Source: Bolinopsis microptera (lineage: Eukaryota > Ctenophora > Tentaculata > Lobata > Bolinopsidae). Taken from it: a stretch of DNA of 64,000 nt. The notes beneath the pieces are model-generated. The model did no database searches. It was not told where the DNA came from and saw only the letters and a program-made list of their open reading frames with translations. Shown here in pieces: positions 45,725-56,709 of the stretch; the stretch's first letter is position 1, and every line of letters starts with the position of its first letter. Location: positions 1,819,375 through 1,883,374 of the forward strand of contig NC_087072.1 of the NCBI RefSeq assembly GCF_026151205.1, read 5' to 3'. The translations under genes and the position numbers were made by a program.

Positions 45725-46599
45725 CATGGGCACATATTAGGTGCGATGGGTGCGGGATCGCACAATTTACCGTTTTCCGCACACTTCCGCATAATTTATT
45801 GTTTTCCGCACATTTCCGCACATTTTGTAATTATCTGCATATTTCCGCATAATCTAGCATTTTCCGCGTAATTTCGCATAATTTTGTAATTTTCGCGTTA
45901 AGATTTTCGAGTGTAAAAACCAAAATATGTTAAAAGTCGGGCCCTTTTATAGTGACTCAGGCCCTTTCGGGACCCTGACCCAGGCCCTTTCGGGACCGTG
46001 ACCCAGGCCCTTTTGGAACTCATACCTAGGCCACGTGACCCAGTTACCACGTGACTCAGGACCTTTCGGGACCCTGACCCAGGGTCTAACTTCACCACAT
46101 CATCTGATTACTCTATATCATTATCACATCACAACGTCATGGACCGTTTCCTAAAGAAACGAACAGGTACAGACAGTGACCCATCATCAAGCTCACCACA
46201 CAAGAAACAGAAGATACCTGCATGGGATCTGATCGACTCTATCAAGAGGTGTCTTCAAATAACTGTCTCCTGATCTCTACCAGATCAAGTCACTGTTCTC
46301 AGATAACTGAATCTCAATATTAGGTTCAATCATGGTCTTAGTAAAGAACTACACCCTCAGTAACACATAAACAGACCTATTTTTGATAAGAGCGGCGGTG
46401 ATACGTTTAGAATTTCCAAAGTCCTTGAGAAAATGCAAAAGAAAACCGCACAATTCCCGCACAAATTTCGAAAAAATCGCCGCACATTTGCCGCATAATT
46501 GGTAAAAATTTACCGCACCTTACCGCACATTTTACCTTTATAGTCGGGTGCGGTACCGCATAATTTCGATTTTTTTACCGCACCTAATATGTGCCTCTG
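45725..46599. mobile_element. Inner hAT element nested in the outer one, 875 bp
   Basis: Starts CATGGGCACATATTAGGTGC (two bases off the outer end) and ends GCACCTAATATGTGCCTCTG, with the 8-bp duplication CGGTTACC at 45717-45724 and 46600-46607. It belongs to the same family as its host and has the same transposase-like start at 46139 (MDRFLKKRTGTDSDPSSSSP). This makes three levels of nesting. Confidence 0.88.
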
Positions 46600-47869
46600 C
46601 GGTTACCACGTGACCCAGGCCCTTTCGGGACCCTGACCCAGGCCCTTTCGGGACCCTGACCCAGGCCCTTTCGGGGCCCTGACCCAGGCCCTTTCGGGAC
46701 CGTGACCCAGGCCGTTATGGAACCCTCGTCGTTACCGTACTTCGATTATAGTGTATCAGTTATCATTCGTAACTTCACCACATCATCTGATTACTCTATA
46801 TCACATCACAACGTCATGGACCGTTTCCTAAAGAAACGAACAGCTACATACAGTGACCCATCATCAAGCTCACCACACAAGAAACAGAAGATACCTGCAT
46901 GGGATCTGATCAACTCTATCTCCTGATCTCTACCAGATCAAGTCACTGTTCTCAGATAACTGAATCTCAATATTAGGTTCAATAATGGTCTTAGTAAAGA
47001 ACTACACCCTCAGTAACACATAAACATACTTATTTTTGATAAGAGCGGTGGTTACACGTTTAGAATTTCTAAAGTCCTTGAGAAAATGCAAAAGAAAACC
47101 GCACAATTCCCGCACAAATTTCGAAAAAATCGCCGCACATTTGCCGCATATTTGGTAAAAATTTACCGCACCTTACCGCACATTTAACCTTTATAGTCGG
47201 GTGCGGTACCGCATAATTTCGATTTTTTTACCGCACCTAATATGTGCCTCTGTTACTAACGGTCATATTAATCACTAAATTACAATCTACACAACTGCTA
47301 AAACTACTCCAAAACTGCAGCCTACATATTACACTATATCCCCCGGGAAAATTTAATCGATTTCGTCAATATCTCCAGGAGGTATTGACAAATTCGACTA
47401 AATCCCCCCCCCCCTACCTACTAAATCCTTTAAAAAAAATCCTAAAACTCCCTCTTAAACAACACCCTAAAAATAAAATTACCAACAAAATCCCCGTGAT
47501 GCAACTCACGCGAAAAAACTACCCTTTAAAAAATTTACACGTGCTACAAAAATATAAAATTTAAAAAACACGTGTACCATCACGTACCAAATCTGAATAA
47601 TTAAAACTACACGTGAAATCTCACGTGACACCATACAAATAAATTATAAAAACTAACGTGATACACTTCACGTTACAAACTTCAACTACTTCAAAATATT
47701 TACAAAACTTGCTACCCTACTAACTGTCCTTCTCCTAAACTGTCCCTCCTACTTCCCTTACTTCTTCTGCCGTTCTGTCGAAGTCGTAGCACCGTCTACC
47801 ATCCACCGTCTCTCCGTCCACACCACCCGTTGTTGAACACGTCCTCCACAACCATACTCCTAATCCAGG

Positions 47870-48178
47870 TACCGTACATCTAGGCACGAACCTACACTTA
47901 CACCATTTTTTCCGTACACCTAGTTACGAACATAACTAACACAATTATTTCCGTACACCTAGTTACGAACATAACTTACACAACTATCTCCGTACACCTA
48001 GTTACGAACATAACTTGCATAATTATTTCCGTACACCTAGTTACGAACATAACGTATACAATTATCTCCGTACACCTAGTTACGAACATAACTTACACCA
48101 TTATCTCCGTACACCTAGTTACGAACATAACTTACACCATTATCTCCGTACACCTAGTTACGAACATAACTTCACATA
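47870..48178. repeat. 40-bp tandem repeat in the retrotransposon 3' non-coding region
   Basis: About seven copies of CCGTACACCTAGTTACGAAC plus about 20 bases, between the integrase stop and the 3' LTR. Confidence 0.85.
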
Positions 48179-48597
48179 AGTCACTGCAGACCGTCATATT
48201 TATAGATATGAAGTCCAATCATCTAGATTAAGACCTTATCGGCACACGAATATCAAAAGTCAACTAAAGGCAAATCTAGGCATCAGGAGCGATGCTCTAC
48301 CGGATTAAAATGTGACTCAACCTCTACACTCTACTCTACTCCACGGTTCAACAACTAACTCCACCTCTCGCAAACTCTCCACTCTCCAGGGTAGCAAGCC
48401 CTTCAAAATAAAAACCAGACATCACTAACAATATCAACTGATATCAAGGACACCAGGCATACCCTTAGCACGGCGGGAGATAAGAAATGCAACGATGACC
48501 ACCTTCCACATGTTCCAGGTAGTCTGCAAAACATGACAAATCGTCGTATCTGCCCGAGCAACAGGTAGTTAACTGGCATCCCATGACCAGCAATTCT

Positions 48598-50502
48598 CTA
48601 AAAACCAAGTAGACTGTCCTTTACCACCTTCAATACAACACTAATTCTCGACACCGGTCTGTAGTAATCCGGCTTCTTTAATTCTGCTCTATTCCTTAGA
48701 GAACGTCCTCCACTGACTACAGGTGTACTCTGTTCCTCAGGTGAGTAAGCTAGTGTACTGTTACTCTCCCCCAGTATGACAGGACTCAAACTATCCTCCA
48801 TCCGGGATGTAGGTTCCTCAACCCCTCTGCCCCACCCGGGTGTGTGGAAAGATCCAAAACTCGATTCTGTCTCCTGGATAGGTGATGAAATATGAATAGG
48901 AGTGTTAACCCTAGCTGGTGTCTGAGGGTCATGTTGGATTGAAATTTCCTGACTTTCCGTTCTGAAAGGAAGTGTGTACTCAGGTGACAGAGGTTCGTCA
49001 GGAATTTCAATTCTCTGATTAGATACAGTGCTTTCTCGAATCACAGGATCCCTTCTCTCTACTTGCTCAGGCATCCACAACTCCTCGTCACTACTGCTAT
49101 CACTATCATCACTATCACTTTTCACCGTATCTCTCCTCTTAGGCTCCGCAGTGTTGCTACTGCCATCACGAATCACTACTCTTTTCTCCGAGAATCTGTT
49201 CATCTCGTAGTGCTTCATTTTGCAAATGTTCGTGACCCTCTCCAACCCAGGTCCGTACTCCACCACATACAAGTGATCATTTAAAACCTTCTTCACTCTA
49301 CATGGACCCCTAAATCGCGGAGCAAACTTGTGTTTAGGACATTGCACTAACACGAAACAAAAGTCGTTCTCCTTAAAGTAAGGACCATGCAGGTTTCGAT
49401 CATGTTGCCTCTGTGCATACATGAAATCTACATTCGCACTCTCTCTCACTCTCCTGATGATTCTCTTCATTTCTCTGTGAAGCTCGTACGCCTCCCTGGC
49501 AGCGGCGTTCCTCGTATCTGGCTGATGCTTTTCTCTATCATCTAACATCAGATTCAACGGCAAGTTGACCTCTCTGCCAAATATCATCTTGTGAGCAGAA
49601 TACCCAGTTCTCCGGTTCTTCAAACAGTTCAAGGCAAATGTACTCTTGTCCAGGTACATATCCCAACAGTTCTCCTTTCCCCTAGGAATGCATGCACGCA
49701 ACGCTCGATTTGTTCTCTTGTTGTTGCTCTCAGCACGGGCCGTGCTAGACGCTTTATACGATGTTCCGTGAGTTTTCTTGCACTCGAAAAACTCCCAAAC
49801 TTCCTTGAAGAATTCTGCTCTGAACCCGGGGTGATTATCCACAATTAACTCCCGACACATTCCGAACTTTAATACCCAGTTCTTCATTATTGCTGCTATA
49901 TTCTCCTTAGCAGTTTGACTCTTGACTGGAACTGCTACCAGATAGTTTGACCAGGCATCAGAGATAGTAAGGATGTATCGATATCCTCGGGGTGTTCTCT
50001 GATTTGCTGTCGGTACTATGTGATCAATTACAATAGCGTCATTGAAATGGTGGAAGAACAAATGCTTTAACGGTGCTTTCAGATAAGCTTTCGGCTGCTT
50101 CATCTCTCCGCATCTTATGCACGCTTTGATGTACATTTTGAAGTCCTGCTCCATCTTTGGCCAGTAGAAGTACTCCCTGCATTTCTCCACACAGGTGCTG
50201 ATTCCCGGATGACAGTTGGTGATGTTGTCGTGAAACAGTCTCATGATCTCCTCTTCATAGCTGTCTGGTATCACGATTAACTCTCTCGAATCTTTCTCTT
50301 TTCTTGAAACCCACTTTCTCTTCAAGAGTCCGCTTTCATCCACTTTCATCAAGCTAAATTGGGTCCAATAGGTGATCAATTTGTCTGGCACACGGTTCAC
50401 CTGGATTGTTCCCCGGGCGCCGTCTTTAACCCACTGTTTCACAATCCTCAATATTGGATCCAAGTCTGCTCTGTCTTGATCCTTTCCAAGTCTGGTAAGC
50501 AT
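48598..50502 (-). CDS. Integrase ORF of the minus-strand Gypsy element
   Basis: This 634-residue frame encodes the enzyme that inserts the DNA copy. It has an HHCC zinc finger (FHDNITNCHPG, then ACIRCG), a core with three acidic residues in IVIDHIVPT, LIVDNHPGF and ARAESNNKR (D, D, E), a chromodomain-free basic region (FRGPCRVKKVLNDHLYVVEY) and a Ser/Thr-rich C-terminus. It overlaps the RT/RNase H frame by 55 bases in the -1 frame. An ATG (MLTRLGKDQ) is available in the overlap. It may be a separate ORF, a -1 frameshift product, or part of one Pol ORF broken by a point deletion. Confidence 0.88.
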   Translation of the reverse strand: MLTRLGKDQDRADLDPILRIVKQWVKDGARGTIQVNRVPDKLITYWTQFSLMKVDESGLLKRKWVSRKEKDSRELIVIPDSYEEEIMRLFHDNITNCHPGISTCVEKCREYFYWPKMEQDFKMYIKACIRCGEMKQPKAYLKAPLKHLFFHHFNDAIVIDHIVPTANQRTPRGYRYILTISDAWSNYLVAVPVKSQTAKENIAAIMKNWVLKFGMCRELIVDNHPGFRAEFFKEVWEFFECKKTHGTSYKASSTARAESNNKRTNRALRACIPRGKENCWDMYLDKSTFALNCLKNRRTGYSAHKMIFGREVNLPLNLMLDDREKHQPDTRNAAAREAYELHREMKRIIRRVRESANVDFMYAQRQHDRNLHGPYFKENDFCFVLVQCPKHKFAPRFRGPCRVKKVLNDHLYVVEYGPGLERVTNICKMKHYEMNRFSEKRVVIRDGSSNTAEPKRRDTVKSDSDDSDSSSDEELWMPEQVERRDPVIRESTVSNQRIEIPDEPLSPEYTLPFRTESQEISIQHDPQTPARVNTPIHISSPIQETESSFGSFHTPGWGRGVEEPTSRMEDSLSPVILGESNSTLAYSPEEQSTPVVSGGRSLRNRAELKKPDYYRPVSRISVVLKVVKDSLLGF

Positions 50503-53500
50503 TGTTTGTCTGTCTCTGTATCTGGTACTGCAAAGGTAACCTGTTTACAATTACCCTGCTTCTTCTGAAGTCGTGGCATCACATCGATGCTGCAAATACA
50601 TACAGGAACATCCTTCTCCTCGAGCTTTACCATCCTCACATGTCCATCATGATTGTCCTCGAACAGGAGTTGTAGATCACTTTTCTCCGTTTGATCTCTC
50701 TTAGTCACCTTGTTTTCATCATGCTCATCAATTATCTCATCTGTACTCTGCTCTCTCCATATCTCATTCTTCCAGCCATTTATCCCCTCACTGATTACTA
50801 TCTCGCTCCCACTACTACACACTCTGCTGTTCTCTCCCATACCGCACATGACGTTATCAGCGTCACTCACCACACCAGGACTCTTCTCAGAGGATTCACT
50901 AACGTCAGAAGCGTTGTGATCACGTGTAACATTACTAGAGGATTCACTAACGTCAGAAGCGTTGTGATCACGTGTAACATTACTAGAGGATTCACTAACG
51001 TCAGAAGCGTTGTGATCACGTGTAATATTACTAGAGGATTCACTAACGTCAGAAGCGTTGTGATCACGTGTAACATTACTAGAGGATTCACTAACGTCAG
51101 AAGCGTTGTGATCACGTGTAACATTACTAGAGGATTCACTAACGTCAGAAGCGTTGTGACTCGGGATGGTATCGACACCCAGAGACCTGGTAAACTCCTC
51201 TCCTCTCGATCTCTCCGCTCCACTGACTTCTGTCTGGCATGATGCTTCCACGAATTTCCTTCTGAATGGAAATCTGCTCAAAAAGTCACATAGCGTGTTC
51301 TCTTTTCCTTCAATGTGCACGATATCAAAGGAGTAGTTGGAGAGCTCCTGGCACTTCCTGATTAAAGCAGGATCTGATTTTGAGAACAGGGTGTCGCTCG
51401 CTGATAGGAGACTCTTACAGTCCGTTATAACTTTGAACTTGGTGTTTCTGAGATACATCTTCCAGTGATCAATGGCTATCACCATGGCATCAAATTCTAG
51501 CTGTGTCTGGCTCCTTTCTCTCTTGTAGGGTGGTACAGCTTTACTATAGAATGCTACTATTCTCCTCTCTCTCTTTCCATCTCGTACTATCTCCTGGCTC
51601 AAGGTAGCTCCGTATCCATGTTTGCTAGCGTCCACTGTCAGGTGATATGACTGGAATGGGTCCTCTGTATCAGGTATAGCCAACATCGTACTCTCCGCCA
51701 CCGCTCTCTTTAGCTCCTCAAACGCCTCCTGGCACTCACTTGTCCACTCAAACTTTGCTTCCTTCGTAGTGAGCTTGTGAAGAGGCTTCGCGATTACGCT
51801 GTATCTGGGTATCCACTTCCTCACGTAGTTCAAGGCACCTAACACTTCTTGAACCCTCTTCACAGTGGTGGGAACAGGTAAGGCAAGTAGATCCTTAACC
51901 CTGTCCTCTGTGATCTGTACTCCGTCCTCGCTGATTGACACACCCACGAATGTAACTTTCTCCCTCAGTAGCATACATTTCTTGGGGGTCAACGTCAGAT
52001 TCGCTTGAACCAGTCTCATCAGCAGGATCTCCAATCTGTCGAGATGTTCGCTCACAGTCTTTGAACTCAGGAACAGATCGTCGATGAAGAATATCAACTG
52101 TTCTATCGGAACTGTTGCCAGAAGTTTCCACATCACCTTCGAGAACACGCTACTGGAGTTCTTGTGACCCATGATCATACGAGCCCAACAGTATGACCTT
52201 CCCCTGTGCATGAACGCTGTAACCTTCTTCGAATCTTCAGAGTATGGTATCTGCCAGAAACTCTTAGAGAGATCGAAACTTGAATAAATAGAATCTGATC
52301 CTATCGTGTCTAACACGTGATTCAAGTTGGGTAACGGGTATTTCTCATCCATGCAGACTTTGTTGGTACCCCTCAGGTCTGCTACCAACCTCCATGATTC
52401 AGGATCTGTATTCTTTTTGACCAGAAATATAGGATGGTTGAAGTCACTGGGTCCTTTCAGGGGCTCTGCTATTCCCGCTCTCACCATCTGTTCAATTTGG
52501 CGGTCCATCTCTGGCTGAAGTTTGTACGGGGTAGGTATAGGATATGTCCAGCTGGGCGACTCTCCCTCCTTCATCTTGATCTTTGCTTCATACATATTGC
52601 AGCACCCGATATCAAATTCATCATGCGAGAAGCAGTCCCTGAATCTCCAGATTATCTCCTTCAGTCTGGTCTTCTCAGTGTTAGACATTGCCACCTCTAT
52701 CTCGTCCAGCCCGAGCCTCTCAAACAACTCACTCTGAATCCATTTCTCCCCACCTATCTGTCCTGGCTCACTCCTGGTCTCCTGAGCTTGGTCATCAATT
52801 GTAGTTCCTCTCACTCCGACATCGTGACTCCTGCTCCTTTGCACGCCGTGTATGAAATCTTGATCGCCTACAGGCTTCAACAGTGCAATGATCTTGTTCT
52901 TGTGAATTGTTATCGGTTCATCAGTTGCGTTAATACACTTCATCGGGATCAGTCTCTTCTCAGAGTGCACAACTGCATGAGCGAACAGAATTCCTGTCTC
53001 TCCAATTCCCTGCTTGTACTGTGGCTCAATCAAACCCTTGAAGTTCACTCCTTTCGCCTGCAGCTTTCCACTGATGTATTGCACCGTGTTTGGAGGAATG
53101 ACTGTGACTCTGCTACATCTCACTTTTATCTGCTGCTTTACATTCTCCGGCTTCTCCGTGAACGGCACCTCATCTCCGTTATGCAGCACCAATCTGCACT
53201 TGTTATAATCCAGCGTCACTCTATTCGATCTCAAGAAGTCATCTCCAATCAGGAACTCTGTGTCTAACAGATCAGTTACCACGAAAGTGTGCACAAACTT
53301 ATTTCCAGCAACCACCACTTCCATCTCTAACTCTCCTCTGATTTGTATCGTGTCTTGAGAAAATGACTTCAAGGTCATGTTACACGGTCGGATCCCGCTC
53401 TCTAGTCTCAGTCCTCTCACAAAACCCGTGGACACAATACTCACAGCCGACCCGCTGTCAACAAAAAGGTAGGCTGCCACTCCTCTGCAACTCCCAGCCA

Positions 53501-53560
53501 CCAAGATGTGTTTCCAGTTCACCGCATTCACCTCCTTCTGCTTCCCATATGATTTTAATT
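50448..53560 (-). CDS. Protease-RT-RNase H ORF of the minus-strand Gypsy element
   Basis: About 1,030 residues. An aspartic protease motif FVDSGSAVSIVS lies near the N-terminus. The reverse transcriptase includes YPLPNLNHVLD, FDLSKSFWQI and catalytic FFIDDLFLSS. RNase H follows with LTVDASKHGYGATL, QLEFDAMVIAI and VITDCKSLL, then HIEGKENTLCDFLSRF. A Ser-rich linker contains six copies of a 16-residue repeat. The frame is open upstream into the end of gag, in the -1 register, so expression by frameshift is plausible, though I see no classical slippery heptamer. Confidence 0.9.
50890..51160 (-). repeat. In-frame 48-bp tandem repeat within pol, six units
   Basis: Each unit encodes HNASDVSESSSNVTRD with at most one change, between RNase H and integrase. 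Units are nearly identical, so the array is recent, and a unit length divisible by three preserves the frame. Confidence 0.92.
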
Positions 53561-54628
53561 GCGACTGATGGGAAATGAATTTTGTCCAGTCGCACGCCCG
53601 TTTAAATGGTCTCTCTGCATTCCATGCTGTTCATTCACTGTGGGTCTGTGCTGCCCTCCTCGTTCTCCAGATTGCCCTCTGTTGACGTTACAGAATCTCT
53701 GAATGTGTCCCTCACCCTGACAATTATAACAAATCAATGGCCTGCGACTCTCTCCTCTACTCGCACCTCCACTCGCCCCTCTACTCGCACCTCTGCTACT
53801 CCGCTCAACCGGACTCACTCTACTCCTACAAACACTGGCAACATGCCCTTTACCTCCACACAGCTGGCACACAATATTGCTCCAACACGAGTCAGCCTTG
53901 TGACCCTTCTTCCCACACATTTGACAGTCATTCTCATCCTCTTCTTTCTCACCTTGCCTGCCAACACCATAAGTAGGTGCCCGGAATTCCAGTGTATTTA
54001 TTGGATCACTGTCAAGCTCTCCCTCTACTGCCTTGGATATGTGTTCCTCCTGTACAGCTAAACGGATCACACTATCAAAATCCTCTGTCTCCGTGTTCAT
54101 CTGAAGGAGCCGTCTTTTAATAGCAGGGTCTCTCACGCCCTGTATCAACACAGTGATACCTGCACTCTCTCTCTCCACAGCTCTCGGGTATATCTTCTCA
54201 GCAGTGTCCTGTATTCTCTCTGCGAACTGCTCCACGCTCTCTAACGCTTCCTGTCTCATCTTGTGAAACGTTGTTCTCATAATTCTCGCATCAGTAGCGG
54301 GATATAGCTCTCGTTTCACCGCACTGATCAGCATTTTCACGTCACCTCTCTCCTCACTCAACAGCCGAATGTTCTTGACTTTCTTGAACTTTGCATCGTC
54401 TTCTATCTGATTTGCAAGCCTCAAGTCTAGATTGTCCTTTACTCCGCATAACAGGACCCATTGCTCGAATCTCTGTAAGAATGTACAAAAGTCATCATTC
54501 TTCCTGTACCTCGGCGCCTTACATTTCATCGTGTACTCTCCCTTATCTCTCTCTGTATTTCCGGGTTGCAAATCACCACTCTCAGTTGTTCTCGCTATTT
54601 CTTGCAACAAGTTGCTTGTGTTCTCCAT
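53555..54628 (-). CDS. Gag ORF of the minus-strand Gypsy element
   Basis: 357 residues from MENTSNLLQEIARTT. The capsid-like region is followed by three CCHC knuckles: CQMCGKKGHKADSC, CQLCGGKGHVASVC and CYNCQGEGHIQRFC. Between knuckles 2 and 3 lies an Arg/Gly/Ser repeat (SRGASRGASGGASRGES). Three knuckles is more than the usual one or two. The frame ends just before the protease frame, in a different register. Confidence 0.88.
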   Translation of the reverse strand: MENTSNLLQEIARTTESGDLQPGNTERDKGEYTMKCKAPRYRKNDDFCTFLQRFEQWVLLCGVKDNLDLRLANQIEDDAKFKKVKNIRLLSEERGDVKMLISAVKRELYPATDARIMRTTFHKMRQEALESVEQFAERIQDTAEKIYPRAVERESAGITVLIQGVRDPAIKRRLLQMNTETEDFDSVIRLAVQEEHISKAVEGELDSDPINTLEFRAPTYGVGRQGEKEEDENDCQMCGKKGHKADSCWSNIVCQLCGGKGHVASVCRSRVSPVERSSRGASRGASGGASRGESRRPLICYNCQGEGHIQRFCNVNRGQSGERGGQHRPTVNEQHGMQRDHLNGRATGQNSFPISRN

Positions 54629-54885
54629 CTTTACATCTTCGTTCCCTCATCAATTCTCGCTCAAGTTCTGCTTCCTCTCTCCACTTGATCATATCTCTCT
54701 CCAACTCTCTCACTCTGCTCAAACACTCCTCTCTCTTCTCGCTCAAATCAAACAACTCCACTTTGCTCTCTTTTATCTCCGCCTCTTTCTCACTTGTGTC
54801 CCAAGACTTCATTTCCAATTTCACCTCCACAATCTGATCCACAATCCGTTTTTCCTCCTCTACTAGTTTCTCATCTCCTGCTCCA
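54582..54885 (-). CDS. Small coiled-coil frame upstream of gag, probably displaced Gag N-terminus
   Basis: About 90 residues with strong heptad, Glu/Lys-rich character (EEEKRIVDQIVEVKLEMKSW, ECLSRVRELERDMIKWREEA). An ATG just upstream (MSGLTNMEQEMRN) sits in another frame and stops at once. Shifting one base at each end would join MSGLTN..., the coiled coil and MENTSN... into one Gag, so this is best read as Gag's N-terminus broken by two indels; a separate small ORF is possible. Confidence 0.45.
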
Positions 54886-54930
54886 TGTTTGTGAGTCCAG
54901 ACATAGTACCACTTTCCTAGGTTCTCCAGA

Positions 54931-55542
54931 TAGTGTAAAATAAGATGGCACCCAGACCAGTCCTCCGCGGCGTACCAATGGTAAACAGTGCCTGCTCACA
55001 AGTCTCTCACTACACACTATACTCTCAGTCGTTGTAGCGACTGACAACTGCAATAACTCACAATAACTAAGTATTGAACTCTACGTTAATACGACAATCA
55101 CGATAACTTGTATTGCCAATTACTCTGATATGACTACTACATACATGCAACCAAGTGCGGTACTGTGAATCAAACGGTTCAAATGCTACAATTCGGTCCT
55201 AAGCTAGAGTTGAACAAAGGAAACAGTTGAATCGAGTAATAACGTTCGAATGATGAATATAAAGATATTATCAACAATCACAACTTAAACTGTGGCAAGA
55301 CGGGCCACGTTGGGCGTTCTAGATCAGCGGTTAACACTTTGATTAAACACGTCACCTAAAGAGCTTTTCCAGAACTAATCCTAACGTGTCCAGAAATGCG
55401 TTATCGACACGCGCCACGTGATACCACGTGGTCACTTAACTACCTAAATCTACACTCATTACTAACGGTCATATTAATCACTAAATTACAATCTACACAA
55501 CTGCTAAAACTACTCTAAAACTGCAGCCTACATATTACACTA
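54931..55542 (-). repeat. 5' LTR of the minus-strand Gypsy element (612 bp)
   Basis: An intact LTR with TAGTGTAA/TTACACTA ends. It shows the empty hAT target TTACTAAC once (55459-55466). Confidence 0.92.
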
Positions 55543-56141
55543 AATTGCCGGCCCAGTCTACAAGACGCAGCTTACTGTACTAAGAAACTTGGTACCTTGA
55601 ATTATTGAAGTGGTGGAATTGCCGGCCCAGTCTACAAGACGCAGCTTACTGTTCTAAATCCTTGATATGGAAGATAATTGTGTCCTATAAGAGTTCGGGT
55701 GATCCTGTAGAATTGCAGGTCACTCTATAATATGCAGAGACCACAGTCCAAACGGTATATATCTAACTATAGTCCAGTTATGAAGGTTATTTTGATTGTT
55801 GATTGGGACTGGCCAAAAAGTGCTAACCAATGTTAACGGAATAGAAATTTAATGCACAATAATTATGTGAGTTGTGAAATTTCTGAAATCCTACACACCT
55901 AATATTATTTATTCATTATCTTTTCTTAATCTTATTATTGTAAGAAAAGATAATGAAAAAATGATAATATACCTACAATTCTACGTGCTTATTGTCACAA
56001 AATCTTAATTTCTCTTTTAAAGTAAAAGAAAATAATCTGAACATTAAGATTCTATAAACGAGCCAGTTAGTAAAGACAAGAAAGGTGTGCAATGGGAGAG
56101 CCAAGCTCACAAGATTCGTCGAATTATTATATGTTATACTT
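55543..56141. other. Flank with a duplicated 38-bp segment, otherwise featureless
   Basis: AATTGCCGGCCCAGTCTACA and the following bases occur at 55543 and 55617, with a segment matching the left flank of the Gypsy element (AACTTGGTACCTTGAATTAT) between. The rest is AT-rich and shows nothing. Confidence 0.5.
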
Positions 56142-56398
56142 ATAGGTACTCATTTTGTGTCATTTCCTTGTAGCCCAATGCGATTGTTTAACTTTAACTT
56201 TAAGGTTTATGACGAATTATGTAATTACAGATAGTGTCATTTCCTTGTAGCCCAATGTTAATGTTTAACTTTAAGATTTATGAAGACTTATGTAATTACA
56301 GATAGTGTCATTTCCTTGTAGCCCAATGCTAATGTTTAACTTTAACTTTAAGATTTATGAAGACTTATGTAATTGTAATTACAGAGAGTAGCAGCGAA
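56142..56398. repeat. Tandem repeat of about 75 bp, three units
   Basis: GTGTCATTTCCTTGTAGCCC begins each unit at about 56157, 56233 and 56305, followed by TTTAACTTTAA and TTATGTAATTACAG. Confidence 0.8.
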
Positions 56399-56709
56399 TT
56401 TTTGCGTATGGCTCGAAAACACAATTATTAGACCAAAATGAAAAATAAGTTTTTAGCAATTTTAAACGGGAAAAACGTCCGCGGTAAATCTAGATTTGCA
56501 GAAATCAAGAGTTAAAGCCAAAGGTGAAGCACAACTCTAAAATAACTCCGATCAGTTCTGGGTCCTGGGCCCTGGCATAACATAGGTTGAGAGACGTCAT
56601 GAGAAAATCTGTATATGCTAAAATGAATGTAATGGTAAGTGCCAATTAAATCGGGATAAACTATGTTTATTAACATGAGACTCCATATCGACAGTTTAGA
56701 GCTTATGTA

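Larger units (their letters stand above)
45085..47252. mobile_element. Outer hAT element, non-autonomous, with internal minisatellite
   Basis: Perfect inverted ends CAGAGGCACATATTAGGTGC are flanked by the 8-bp duplication TTACTAAC (45077-45084, 47253-47260), the hAT pattern. Both subterminal regions carry many CCGCA motifs (for example TTTCCGCACATTTCCGCA), likely transposase-binding sites. A second hAT occupies 45725-46599. Without it the outer element is about 1.29 kb. Near 46817 it keeps MDRFLKKRTATYSDPSSS, resembling a transposase N-terminus, cut short by a stop. Confidence 0.92.
44549..47336 (-). repeat. 3' LTR of the minus-strand Gypsy element, split by hAT
   Basis: The parts 44549-45084 and 47261-47336 join to a 612-bp LTR; TTACTAAC is duplicated at the hAT edges. 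Confidence 0.9.
44549..55542 (-). mobile_element. Gypsy-type LTR retrotransposon with a nested hAT in its 3' LTR
   Basis: The element runs on the minus strand: 5' LTR 54931-55542 and 3' LTR 44549-47336 with a hAT insertion; removing the insertion and its duplicated target leaves exactly 612 bp in each. Ends are TAGTGTAA/TTACACTA and the target duplication is AATT (44545-44548, 55543-55546). I see only about two differences between the LTRs (near 44993/55375 and 47310/55516), so it is young. The interior encodes gag, protease, reverse transcriptase, RNase H and integrase in several frames. Confidence 0.92.

Noticed and set aside
45320-45792. Gly/Pro-rich repeat proteins
   Set aside because: Read-through of the 23-bp minisatellite inside the hAT element.
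47870-48178. CRISPR-like regularly spaced repeat
   Set aside because: The window is eukaryotic, and these 40-bp units are contiguous with near-identical 'spacers'; it is an ordinary tandem repeat within a retrotransposon.
50691-51242. Plus-strand frame with repeated TRGFTNVRSVVI
   Set aside because: Antisense shadow of the 48-bp coding repeat in pol.
52434-53267. 277-residue plus-strand frame
   Set aside because: Antisense to the protease/RT region of the Gypsy element, which has strong domain evidence on the other strand.
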